64,000 nt of DNA, taken from positions 231,745 to 295,744 of the forward strand of contig JAIVFJ010000068.1 in NCBI GenBank assembly GCA_025765615.1. The letters are read 5' to 3'. This DNA comes from Zopfochytrium polystomum. Lineage: Eukaryota; Chytridiomycota; Chytridiomycetes; Chytridiales; Chytridiaceae. Positions 11,441 to 20,951 of the stretch are shown piece by piece; positions within the stretch are counted from its first letter, which is position 1, and every line of letters begins with the position of its first letter. Position numbers and translations under genes: made by a program. Below the pieces are notes generated by a model, which was given only the letters and a program-made list of their open reading frames with translations, was not told where the DNA came from and searched no databases.

Positions 11441-12811
11441 TCATCTCCCCCTTTTAGGCCTCTTCTGCAACTTGGTGGGGTACCTGGTCTTGAACTTGAG
11501 CAGAAGGTCTTGGCAGTGAGTGAGGTTTGACTCAGGTTCCCAGGTGTTGTCAGCATCTGAGTAACCTTTCCACTTAACAAGGAACTTGAGTGTCCTTCCA
11601 AACCACTTGGCATCCAAGATTTGTTCAACCTCAAATTCCTCTTCACCTTCTACCTCAACTGGAGGAGAAGGAGGAACAACTCTGCCTGGAATGGAATTGG
11701 CCACAAACCTCTCCAAAAGGCTGACATGGAAAACTGGGTGGATCTGCATGGATGCAGGGAGATCCAGCTTGAAGGTGACTGGATTGATTTGCTCCAAGAT
11801 CTTGAAAGGTCCCAACTTGAGGTTGTCTAGCTTGGGACTTGGTCTTTTGGTCTGCAAGTTCTTCCTCAGAAGCCAAACTTGCTGACCCACAGCAAGGTCA
11901 TGGTCCATTCTGTGAGTGTTGGCAAATCTTGAGGCATCTTCTTGGGCTCGCTTCTGGGTGGAGTCCAGGAAGGTGCTGATGATCTTGAGCTTATGCAAGT
12001 GTGAAGCCACAGCAGGAGCTTGGACATTGGATAGGATCTCTTGTCCCAGAAGATCTCCTCTTGGATTGAAGGCACAGGTTGCAAAGAAAGGAGATAGCTG
12101 GGTGCATGAGTGGAGAGAATTGTTGAGAGCAAATTTTGCCAGCGGAAGGAGGGTGGGCCAATCATCCTGTTGATAGCTGACATAGCACCTCAAATACTGC
12201 TCCAGAGTCTGGTTTGTTCTTTCTGTTTGTCCATCAGTCTGAGGGTGATAAGCAGTTGACAGTTGAGACTTGATTCCAAGGGCTACTGTGAGTTCTTTCC
12301 AAAATTGGGATCTGAACTGTGGTCCTCTGTCACTGATGATTGACTGAGGCAGCCCATGGAGCCTGAATATGTGCTGCAAAAACAGGTCTGCTATTCCTTG
12401 TGCATCTATTTTCTCAGCGCAGGGGATGAAATGGGCCAACTTTCTCCTTCTGCAGATGACAACAAGGATAGAGTCAAATCCATGGGATGGGGGCAGTTTC
12501 ACAATAAAGTCCATGGATATTGATGACCAAGGGCTGATGGCAATTGGGAGGGACTCCAGAAGTCCATAGGGCTTGTATCTGCTGGATTTGTTTCTTTGAC
12601 AGGTTTCACAGCTGCTGGCATAGTTCTTGATGTACTTCCTCATGCCTGGCCAGTAGAAGTCTCTGGAAACAAGCTCATATGTCTTGTGCTCTCCTGGGTG
12701 TCCAGCTGTTGCTGCATCATGCCTTGTCTTGAGTATCTCAAGTTTTTCCTCTTCTTGGCTGATTTGAATCTTGTGAGGCTTGGGGTCCTTGGAAATAGCA
12801 TGGGCCCACAC
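11441..12811 (-). CDS. Integrase with chromodomain (pol C-terminal part)
   Basis: An intact 456-residue open frame. Near the N-terminus is the integrase zinc finger (HDAATAGHPGEH followed by CETCQRNK). The catalytic core then shows the D,D(35)E triad: SMDFIVKLPP, SDRGPQFRSQFW and TDGQTERTNQTLEQ. The last 70 residues form a chromodomain (LVKWKGYSDADNTWEPESNL), which in chromoviruses targets insertion to marked chromatin. In a complete element this would be the C-terminal end of a Gag-Pol polyprotein made after RT and RNase H. Here the upstream RT/RH is absent, so the first Met is incidental. The preserved frame contrasts with the broken gag, suggesting either recent decay or chance. Confidence 0.9.
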   Translation of the reverse strand: MWAHAISKDPKPHKIQISQEEEKLEILKTRHDAATAGHPGEHKTYELVSRDFYWPGMRKYIKNYASSCETCQRNKSSRYKPYGLLESLPIAISPWSSISMDFIVKLPPSHGFDSILVVICRRRKLAHFIPCAEKIDAQGIADLFLQHIFRLHGLPQSIISDRGPQFRSQFWKELTVALGIKSQLSTAYHPQTDGQTERTNQTLEQYLRCYVSYQQDDWPTLLPLAKFALNNSLHSCTQLSPFFATCAFNPRGDLLGQEILSNVQAPAVASHLHKLKIISTFLDSTQKRAQEDASRFANTHRMDHDLAVGQQVWLLRKNLQTKRPSPKLDNLKLGPFKILEQINPVTFKLDLPASMQIHPVFHVSLLERFVANSIPGRVVPPSPPVEVEGEEEFEVEQILDAKWFGRTLKFLVKWKGYSDADNTWEPESNLTHCQDLLLKFKTRYPTKLQKRPKRGR

Positions 12812-12852
12812 ACTGTCAGGAAGCAGTGAAAGGTGTGTATTGGATTGTGGGG

Positions 12853-13240
12853 TTAAACCATCTCCCCCTTCAGGTGCAAGGTCTGTCCTTCTGTGCTCAT
12901 CAGTGGGGGGGCTTGAATTCTTGACTGGGAACTGTGATTCTTGGATCTTTGACTGAGAGTTCTGTTCTTGGCAACGACCGTGAGCTCTGGAACTTGAATC
13001 TTGAATGTGGACTGTGAACTGTGGTACTTGAATATTTGACTGTGGGTTCTGTGAACTAGAGTCTTGGTGATGGTGAGCTCTATGAGCTCTACTTGAATCT
13101 TGACTGTGAACTGTGAACTGTGGAACTTGAGTCTGGCTGTGAACCTTGAATCAAGGACTTGCGAGCATGAGACCTGGGGGCTTGACTTGAGTTTTGGGTG
13201 ACTGTTCCAATTGGTGGAGGTTGGACTTGGCCAGTGACCC
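12853..13240. repeat. Degenerate short-period repeat between protease and integrase
   Basis: The plus strand is filled with variants of GAACTGTG and GGAACTTGAATCTTGA, spaced roughly 25-40 bp apart. It occupies the position where reverse transcriptase and RNase H should be, so it may mark the deletion scar or an expanded minisatellite. Confidence 0.6.
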
Positions 13241-13268
13241 AATCAATGGCAGGGTTCTGGGCTTGCAG

Positions 13269-14581
13269 TCATGGTAATCCCAGGATGACAGAGAATGTGG
13301 GTGAGCCAAGATCCAATACTTCCAGGTTGACCATGGATGGTGGAAAGTCTTGGATGTGGAGGTTTAGCTTGGTTTCATGGCTGATTTCCTTGAACAGAGC
13401 ATGATTGGCAAAGTGGACCTTGAGGGGTGTGGATTTCTTGATGGTGGGAATGGCACAAGACTTGGCAAGGGTGGCATCAATGATGTTGCAGGATGATCCA
13501 GAGTCGATAAGGGCCTTGGTTGTGATGGTTGACTTGGGTGAGAGTTGAACCTTGACATCCATGGTGAGTTGGTGGGGCTTGGAATCTGAGGTGTTTGTGG
13601 TGCTGGTGGTGGTGATGAAACAGGGGCAGCTTGGAGGAGGGTCCAGGGAATTGCCCCTCAGTGAGCCTGGACCTGGGAGTTTGGGTGCTTCGTCCTTGGG
13701 CAGTCCTTGACAGTGTGTTCCTTGGAGCCACAGTAAAAACACAGTCCCTGCTGGGCCCTCCTTGTTTTCTCCTCTTGGCTCAGAGGACCCTTAGGAAGTG
13801 TCTCAACTGCATCCACTTGCATGGGTTCAGGAGCTGTAAGAGCTTGAGGGACTGGGGTAGGTCTTGATGTAGTTCCTACTTGTCTTTGCTTCAGCCTCTT
13901 GCAGTAGAGTCTGTTGTCAATCTTGATGGCAAGGAGAATGTACTCTTCCAAGGTCTCAGGGATGTGCAGAGACTGGGAGAGCATGTCTTGGATAGACTCA
14001 TGGAGACCATCATGGTACAGCTCCATCAGAGCTGCATCATTGTATCCAGAGTCTCTGGCTAGTTAGTTGCTTGAATTGGTTGGTGCAGGCCACACAAGAT
14101 TGCTTACCTTGCTTGATATGCTTGAGCTTGGATCTTGCTGTCCAAGATGCGTAGGGGTCACCAAAGGTAGCCTCCAGCCCCTCCCAGAGCTCTTGCAGGG
14201 TGGTGGGTGTGCTTGGGAGAGATCGGTACCATGATTGAGCTTGACCAGACAGGAGGGTGCTTGTGAAAAGAACCTTGACTTGCTCACTGGGGAATCTTGA
14301 AGGTTGGAGAAGGATGACATTCTCCACAGTGGCCATAAAGTTCCTGAGGTCTTTGGCCAGCCCAGTGAACTTGTCAGGGCTGGGAACCTTGGGCTCTCTT
14401 GCTTGGTTGGCTTGGGGCAGGGGAAGAGCTTGATGTTCTTGTTGGTGAAGTTGTTGTTGAAGCTGGTGCTGCTGGTGAAGGACTTGTTCTTGAAGTTGGT
14501 GTGTCTTGAAAGGGCTTGTAATTGGTCCATCAAGGCTTGGAAGGCAGTTGCATCAGGGAAGGTGTTGTTTGGGTCAGACAT
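13269..14581 (-). pseudogene. Gag and aspartic protease region, frameshifted
   Basis: The minus strand starts with an ATG at 14581, and the reading continues in three different frames. A Gag N-terminus (14581 to about 14400) is followed by the capsid-like block (14336-14037, SGQAQSWYRSLP). A third frame (14026-13658) has the zinc knuckle CFYCGSKEHTVKDC. The protease frame (13742-13269) has the active-site motif ALIDSGSSCNIID. The protease frame ends at a TGA where the family has Trp (ILGLPW), a single-base nonsense change. At least two frameshifts and one stop make this copy unable to produce a normal Gag-protease. Confidence 0.85.
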
Positions 14582-14608
14582 GATGGCAGAGAGTAGTAGG
14601 AGAGGGTG

Positions 14609-14619
14609 AAGTGAATTAT
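14609..14619 (-). promoter_or_regulatory. Putative self-priming primer-binding site
   Basis: Two bases inside the 5' LTR, the minus strand reads ATAATTCACTT. This is the exact reverse complement of AAGTGAATTAT at the predicted RNA 5' end in the LTR (plus 14692-14702). I recognise no tRNA 3' end here. In Tf1 the first 11 bases of the RNA prime reverse transcription in this way. Confidence 0.6.
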
Positions 14620-14621
14620 GA

Positions 14622-14929
14622 TGTCAGGAACATGGCAGGACAGGGCAAGGCTGACAAGGAACTGAGAGGAGTGATGATTGTATTGGAAACAATAATTCAC
14701 TTGAGGGATGGGACAGGTCCCCCATCCCCCTTTTATACCTTTTGAGAGTCTTCCTTGTCAAGACCCAAAGAAAGTTCCAGAAAGAGCAATTAGTAATACA
14801 ATGATACCAATGATACCAATGACAACAAGACAAGTCAGGAAAGCAAAGAAGGTTCCAGAAGGTTCCACAAGGTTCCCTGAAGGACTGTTCTAGAAGGTTC
14901 CAGAGGTTTCCAGAGGGTGATTCATAACA
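14622..14929 (-). repeat. 5' LTR of the chromovirus, with TATA promoter
   Basis: About 308 bp. On the minus strand it carries TATAAAA (plus 14731-14737) about 30 nt upstream of CAAGTGAATTATTG, the likely transcript start. It ends ATAACA directly before the right copy of AGGAG. Confidence 0.92.
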
Positions 14930-16460
14930 AGGAGCTTTGACCTCATACTGCTCTGCAAAGATGACTTGCAGCATTTTGCAAGTGATGGTCCTTGTAACAG
15001 TTTTGTATAAAGACAAACACAAGACTGACAGAAGCCAAGCTCAACCTCCCACCACCATCACCCTCAGTAGTGTACACCACAGCAGCCCAATCCATCAAGC
15101 AGCCAACATAGTGAATCCTTTCAGTCCCTGTCGACGTTAGTCCCAGTCTGGTCTTGTCTTGCAGGTGAAGGGTTGGCTGTTTGGAGACTTTTCTTGGTGC
15201 TCGGAGTCATCAAATTCGTGTGCCTGCAGCCTCGCTTCTGAATCTTCATCCGTGTCCAAGTGAAGCCTCTTGGCCTGCAGATTTGTCATACTCCAATTGA
15301 AGTAGAAAAGGGACTTCCTCATTGTCAATTTCGTTGTCATCCTCTCTTTGCAATTGCCTTTTTTGTAACCATGCCCTGACTCTGGTGCTTTTCCTTGTGC
15401 TTGTACACCTGGGGGGTTCCGTGTTGTTCTCCTGCTGCTAGCCGCCCGTTAAACCGCCACTTCAGCTTCTTCAACTTCATCACCTGGTGGAGCTGTCATA
15501 AACCCATCATCCAAGTCACATTCGGTTATGACTATGTGTCTTGTTCATTCTTGTTCTTTGTTCCAGGCTTGAAGCCTGTGAGCGACGATTTCTTGCACAT
15601 GTTGGTCCTCTGCCTCCTGGAACTGACAGGTAAGTGCCTCTCCAGCTGCTTACCGCGCTCTGCGCAGTTCATCAATAATGGTTGGTGATGGTGTTGGTTG
15701 AAGTTCTGGTGTGTGTTTGGGTATTTCCCGTTCCTTCCCCTTCCTGGACATGGTTGACTCTGCAATGATTGTGAGAAGAAGGAGGCAACAGAAGAGTTTG
15801 ATTTTTTGAACTGGCCAAACAGGATTATGAGATCTTCAATCGAATCTAGTAATAATGTCTAGCAGAGGGGGAACGACAGCATAGGCCCAATTATCAGACT
15901 CACACGTTTGTAATTGCACTCCCGTGAGGGCATCTGCAAATGTGGAATACTCAATCGTATCCAACCTCCCGTCAACTCTAAGTCATCAGCATTCTGTCTT
16001 CTCCCATCGTCCCAGTTGTCGCACAACGGTTGACTGATGGCTGGACTTGAAGCAAGCTTAATGACAAGGCAAAACTGACAAGGGAGAAAAGATAAGAGAT
16101 ATGGAGCATTTACATGATTAGATACACGTATAAACTAGAGGGGGCTCGAGGTTACATAGACCCATTTGTAACTGAAGATCCAAATAACTCTTTCGTCATT
16201 ACAAAGAATGATTCTAATTGCGCAAATAAGTTGCAATTCTTTGGTGCTTGCAAGGCTTGTGAAGTGCTAAAAAAAAAGCTTTCTCGTGGTACACGTTACT
16301 GTTTTAAAATTCAAACAAACAAGTGCATCAATTTAAGTAGACAAGCGTATCTGAGGATGAGGATTGTGTCCGTAGTTGCAGGCGAAACAAGGTCATCGAA
16401 CGGAGAGATTTCAATTTTTTAATAAGGAAAAAAAAAAACAATAAATAAACGGCGAACCCC
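14930..16460. other. Unresolved intergenic region with possible exon remnants
   Basis: Nothing here could be assigned. Two small stretches look exon-like. A 67-residue acidic frame on the minus strand (15340-15137) has a run of Asp/Glu. A plus-strand segment near 15570-15630 is framed by a good acceptor (TTTGTTCCAG) and donor (ACAGGTAAGT). Neither extends into a longer gene I can support. A 102-residue frame at 16114-16422 shows no recognisable motif. Confidence 0.35.
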
Positions 16461-18109
16461 TCAGCCGTGCGCATGATGTGAACTGTGCCGAGACGATGCA
16501 GGACCCGACGACGAAATAACAAGCCTTGGAAGCGAGTCCTTTCTTCCGCGTTCGTTTCCCGCACTTCCATCCTTCGATACGGCGCAAAGATGTGCCGAAA
16601 ACACTGTTTGGAGAAAAAAGGGGTTAAACAAAATTATAAAAAAATAAATTATGCAATGCCCCCCGGCTGCTCTCACCGTCCAGGGCCTCGCGAAAAGCTT
16701 TGTCGCTTGGGTCATCCCAGCGGTTGATCCACTCGTCGGTCGGAAAGCTGTAGCCCAAACCTCGCAACGCCAATACTGTGCAGCACACGGCAAGCACCTA
16801 TTTTTTTAGGTGGGTGTGTGCGGTGTGAGTGTGAGTGTGTGTGTGTGTGTGTGTGTTTTCGCATTTTTCATAGAGTACAAAACCGTTACAGCGAAAAAAC
16901 CAGAAGAAAAAAAAAAAGAACACCAACCTTTGGGTGGAAATCCAGACATATCCTTGCATCGACGTACACTTCGTTTGCAACGGTCCACGCAAACTCCGCC
17001 AGGGCGTACTGGCCGCCGATCGACTTGTTCTTTTCTGCTTAATTCGTTGACAAAGGAGAAGAGAGAGGAAAAAAGAAATATTGATTAAATGATTAATAAA
17101 AGGAAGAAGAAAAAGACTCCTGGTACCGGCATGCTCGTGCCACACCCAAAAGTCCTCGAGCACCATCACCAAGTGCGGGTATACGAGCTCGACGTTCGTG
17201 TCAAAGTGCAGGATCCGGACGAGAAGCAGTTCGGCGTTGATGAGGGACTCCTTCAGTTCCCAATACAGCTGGGGAGACAGAGCGTGGTCAGTGCTAAGGA
17301 TGACGGCCATTGCTCTGTTCCAGGCCCGAACCGAGTTTTCCGTGTCGAGAAAGCCGTCGGATCCGTGATTGTAGTACCTTTTTGAGCGTGCAAGGTGCTA
17401 CCGAATTCACATCAAAGCAAAAGAAAAAGGAAAGGCCAAAAGAACAAAGAAAAAGGACCCACCAGTAGCCCACGTTCAAGATATCCCGCAAGCGCCTAGA
17501 CATTTCAGTCTGCTTGCACGCCAGGTAGATGCATGCCGACACCATCAACTGTTGCGGCGGGAGGGGGGGAAGAAGGACATTTGTTGGAGGTTAGCACACC
17601 GAGAAAGAAAAAAAGAAGAAAAAAAATGGAGGAAATGAAAAGCAACTCGCGTCGCACCGCGTCACCGAGGGGTGGGGCGAGCTGCTTGGCCGCCTGCTCG
17701 GCCTTAAAGCGTTGAAAGCTGTGCAGGTAGTAGAGCGCGGTGGCTGCCGTCGTCTGCGGCCTGTGTGTGAGTGAGCGAGTGAGTGCGTAATCTGCAATAC
17801 GATTTCAGTGAGTGAGGGTGAGTTGACGCTCTCACCGCACCGGGCGGCGAAAGGGACGAGTGGGGCAGCCGCATTGCAGTTTGCGTAATGTGTTTGGTCG
17901 GCTCGGGGGTTCACTCACAAGGCCAGCATGTGGGCAAGCGACAGCGCGGTGGCGACGGCGGCCGCTGCCTGTGCATCTGCATCTGCTGCTGCTGCAGCTG
18001 CTGCCGAGAGGGCGACGTCCTCGCCGTCGTCGTCAAAAGCAACACCTGCGGAGGAGGCTGACATGTCCGGCCGTGCGGTGCCAACGGCGGCGGCGCGATC
18101 GCCCCACAT
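16461..18109 (-). CDS. Cyclin-Q-like cyclin (CCNQ/FAM58 type), multi-exon
   Basis: This is a cyclin pieced together from about eight short exons. Exon 1 (18109-17919) is Ala-rich, with AHMLAL at the start of the cyclin box. Later exons give TAATALYYLHSFQRF (near 17750), SACIYLACKQTEMSRRLRDILNVGY (17532-17465), ELKESLINAELLLVRILHF (about 17265-17205), and an exon near 17039-16929. The gene ends at 16461 after EALDVFSAHL. Order and spacing match cyclin Q, whose partner is CDK10: YLAxK, RDIINV, a Tyr/Phe-rich NxxYF stretch, then FWELRDSI. Most junctions are GT-AG. The last intron joins in frame across GACG/TGTTTT. The acceptor before the second exon (about 17880) has no clear AG, so that junction is unsure. 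Other transcription-type cyclins (L, T, K) are possible alternatives. Confidence 0.65.
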
Positions 18110-18220
18110 TCGACTGCCTGTCTGTCTATCTGTCTGTCTGTGTGTCTGTCTCTGGGTCTGTCGGCCGCCGATTTGACCGAAAAAAAATTGAAATAAGACC
18201 GTCGCGAAGAAACGAAATTG

Positions 18221-18643
18221 GGGTTGTCAAACCCCCCTCTTTTTTGTTGGGAACAGACAAACAAAACGTTGCACAATTTTTCTGCCACTGTTGCAAACTG
18301 ACTTTTTGGACCCATCAAAACGTTTCTCTTGCGGAAAGCTCCTCGCAAGGAGCTTTTGTTGGAAAGACTTTCATTGCAAACCAGCGTTGTTTATCATGTT
18401 TTGCAGTTTCCCATTTTTGGAAGGTCGCCACACATGGAAAATCTTTCCAATAATGGGGGGCTAGGTGGTTTGTCTCTCAGTCTGCCTCTGGTCCTCTCTC
18501 CCCTTCTCCATATCTATTGCCATCGCCATCACCAGGTTTGACCACCAACTTTCATTTCGTTGGAAACGAAATAAAAAAACAGTGCAAATCGGAATCCATT
18601 TCGTTTTAAACCAGTCAGTGTGGGGAAGGGGTTTGACAACCCC
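18221..18643. repeat. MITE-like unit with 16-bp terminal inverted repeats
   Basis: GGGGTTGTCAAACCCC near 18220-18236 is mirrored by GGGGTTTGACAACCCC at 18628-18643. The roughly 400 bp between them holds further short self-complementary pieces, such as AACGAAAT copies, a GCTCCTCGCAAGGAGC hairpin and TTTCC/GGAAA pairs. No coding potential is seen. It could be a small non-autonomous DNA transposon. No target-site duplication was established. Confidence 0.4.
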
Positions 18644-19473
<830 letters not shown>

Positions 19474-20223
19474 ATGGCGGCACCGCAGCTCCAGCACAAG
19501 AACTCGTTCCCCCACTCGTACGTCTTCTCGCACGTGGTGGTATGTGTGTTACTCTCCGCCCCGCCCATCGCATACATAGTGGACTGTTACGCACTCACGC
19601 ACGCACGCACACATGCGCCTGCACAACACCACTAATACTCATGCCTCATAACCATGACCGTCGTGTCAATCATTATCATCATCGTCATCGTCATCCTCGT
19701 ACTTGTGCTTGCCTGCCACAGATGGACAGCGAATACGCCCACCTGTCAGGCCAGCTTGCAATGGACGGCACAAAGGTAGTGTATCCCTTTCATTGTGGAG
19801 GTTTCTGGAGGTTTCTCCAAAACTCAGTGGCGGACGCCCCAGGTCGCTCCAGGCACGCCGCAGATAGAAACGCGAAAGTGCATGCAGCAAATCAGCGACA
19901 CCCTCAAGTCGGTTGGGTTGACCATGGGCCACCTCACCCGCGTAAACCTCTGTATGTGGATCTTTCTCACTCCTTCCTACGCGTGCTCTGAACGCCGCCT
20001 TCATAGAAAGTGGCACTCTGACAACACTTTTGCTTCCAAAAACCAACAAAAACTACCAGATATCACCAACTTGGCCGACCTGGACGAGATCAACCGCGAA
20101 TACGCCAGGTTTTTTCCCGACGGGAAGTATCCAGCCAGAACCTGTGTCGTTGTTGCTGGCTTGATTGGTGGATGTCGGATTGAAATCGAGGCGACTGCCC
20201 GACTGCCCAGCAGCAAACTGTAA
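19474..20223 (+). CDS. RidA/YjgF/UK114-family protein (4 exons, 130 aa)
   Basis: RidA-family proteins are small trimeric enzymes that hydrolyse reactive enamine/imine intermediates; some relatives have other roles. Exons are 19474-19539, 19722-19775, 19843-19951 and 20060-20223. The joined frame is exactly 131 codons, the usual family length. Visible family features are HLSGQLAMDG (the VSGQ strand), a central helix with GLTMGHLTRVNLYITNL, the NREYARFF block, and the C-terminal signature PARTCVVVAGL followed by IEIEATARL. The Arg of PARTCV is the conserved ligand-binding residue. The introns are 182, 67 and 108 nt, all GT-AG. Exon 1 is weakly conserved, so another start is possible. Confidence 0.85.
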
Positions 20224-20951
20224 AATGCCGGTCGTGCGGAGCAGGCAGGCTTGCAAACTTCTTGGAACAAAGACCGTGGTAACGCTTTCTTCATTTCTAT
20301 TCGTGTGGGTCAAAAAAATTCATCTGTAAACCATCTCTATATGAGCAGCTTGCCTCAACCTGCGACCCCTGCGCCGGCCTCTTTTCCTTCTTTTCTGGAT
20401 TGAGGTTGCGACTCGTGAAGGATGACCAACGGCTTCGTTCCCGTTCCATTTTGTGATGGTACACGATAAATGAATAAATGAATGGAAGCAACGGTACTGG
20501 ACGTTGGGTGGTGTGCATCTCGAAGGCGCTGGTGGTGTCTATATAGCGGCTTCACTGTCACGACTGCCGAAGAGGGCGATAAATAGCAATTATCTCCGTC
20601 ACGACGACGCTCGGTGAACCCTCGTGGTATTAAACTTGCTGGCGTAGGAAGCTGTCCATCACAGCCTTTAATACACCAGCTTCATTACCTCCATTGAGAC
20701 CACCAGGCACCTTCGGGGACACAGTTTGCATGCCTTAAAAATTCGTAACAAGGTGGCCGTGCTGAAAGCGAAAATTTCCCGGTTCGGGGTCGCCGTGATC
20801 AAGCTTGCCCTCCCCTCCATCGGCATTGGAAGAGCAGCTTGCCCTTACACTCAGACTGCAGAGTGCAGCGTCCACGTTTGTGAATATCGGCAACGATTGC
20901 GTTGACGGTGCTCCTGCTCACTTCTGCCCGTGGCCAAATTTGTGAGCGTTG
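20224..20951. other. Intergenic with a possible minus-strand 3' exon
   Basis: A minus-strand stretch at about 20735-20635 reads as a short tidy C-terminus (VPGGLNGGNEAGVLKAVMDS) before a stop. A second stretch near 20900-20830 also looks codon-like, but I could not join them. The rest, up to the HECT-ligase start, holds only weak TATA-like sequence near 20541. Confidence 0.3.

Larger units (their letters stand above)
11140..14929 (-). mobile_element. Ty3/chromovirus LTR retrotransposon, internally deleted
   Basis: The element is about 3.8 kb and transcribed on the minus strand. Two near-identical LTRs bound it, and the 5-bp duplication AGGAG is found at both 11135-11139 and 14930-14934. Reading from the 5' end (right side), it holds a promoter-bearing LTR, a primer-binding site, gag with a CCHC zinc knuckle, an aspartic protease, a low-complexity spacer, an integrase with a C-terminal chromodomain, a purine-rich tract just inside 11441, and the 3' LTR. 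Reverse transcriptase and RNase H are missing, so this copy could move only with help in trans. Gag and protease are also broken by frameshifts and a stop. Chromodomain plus apparent self-priming places it near the Tf1/sushi branch (inference). Confidence 0.93.
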
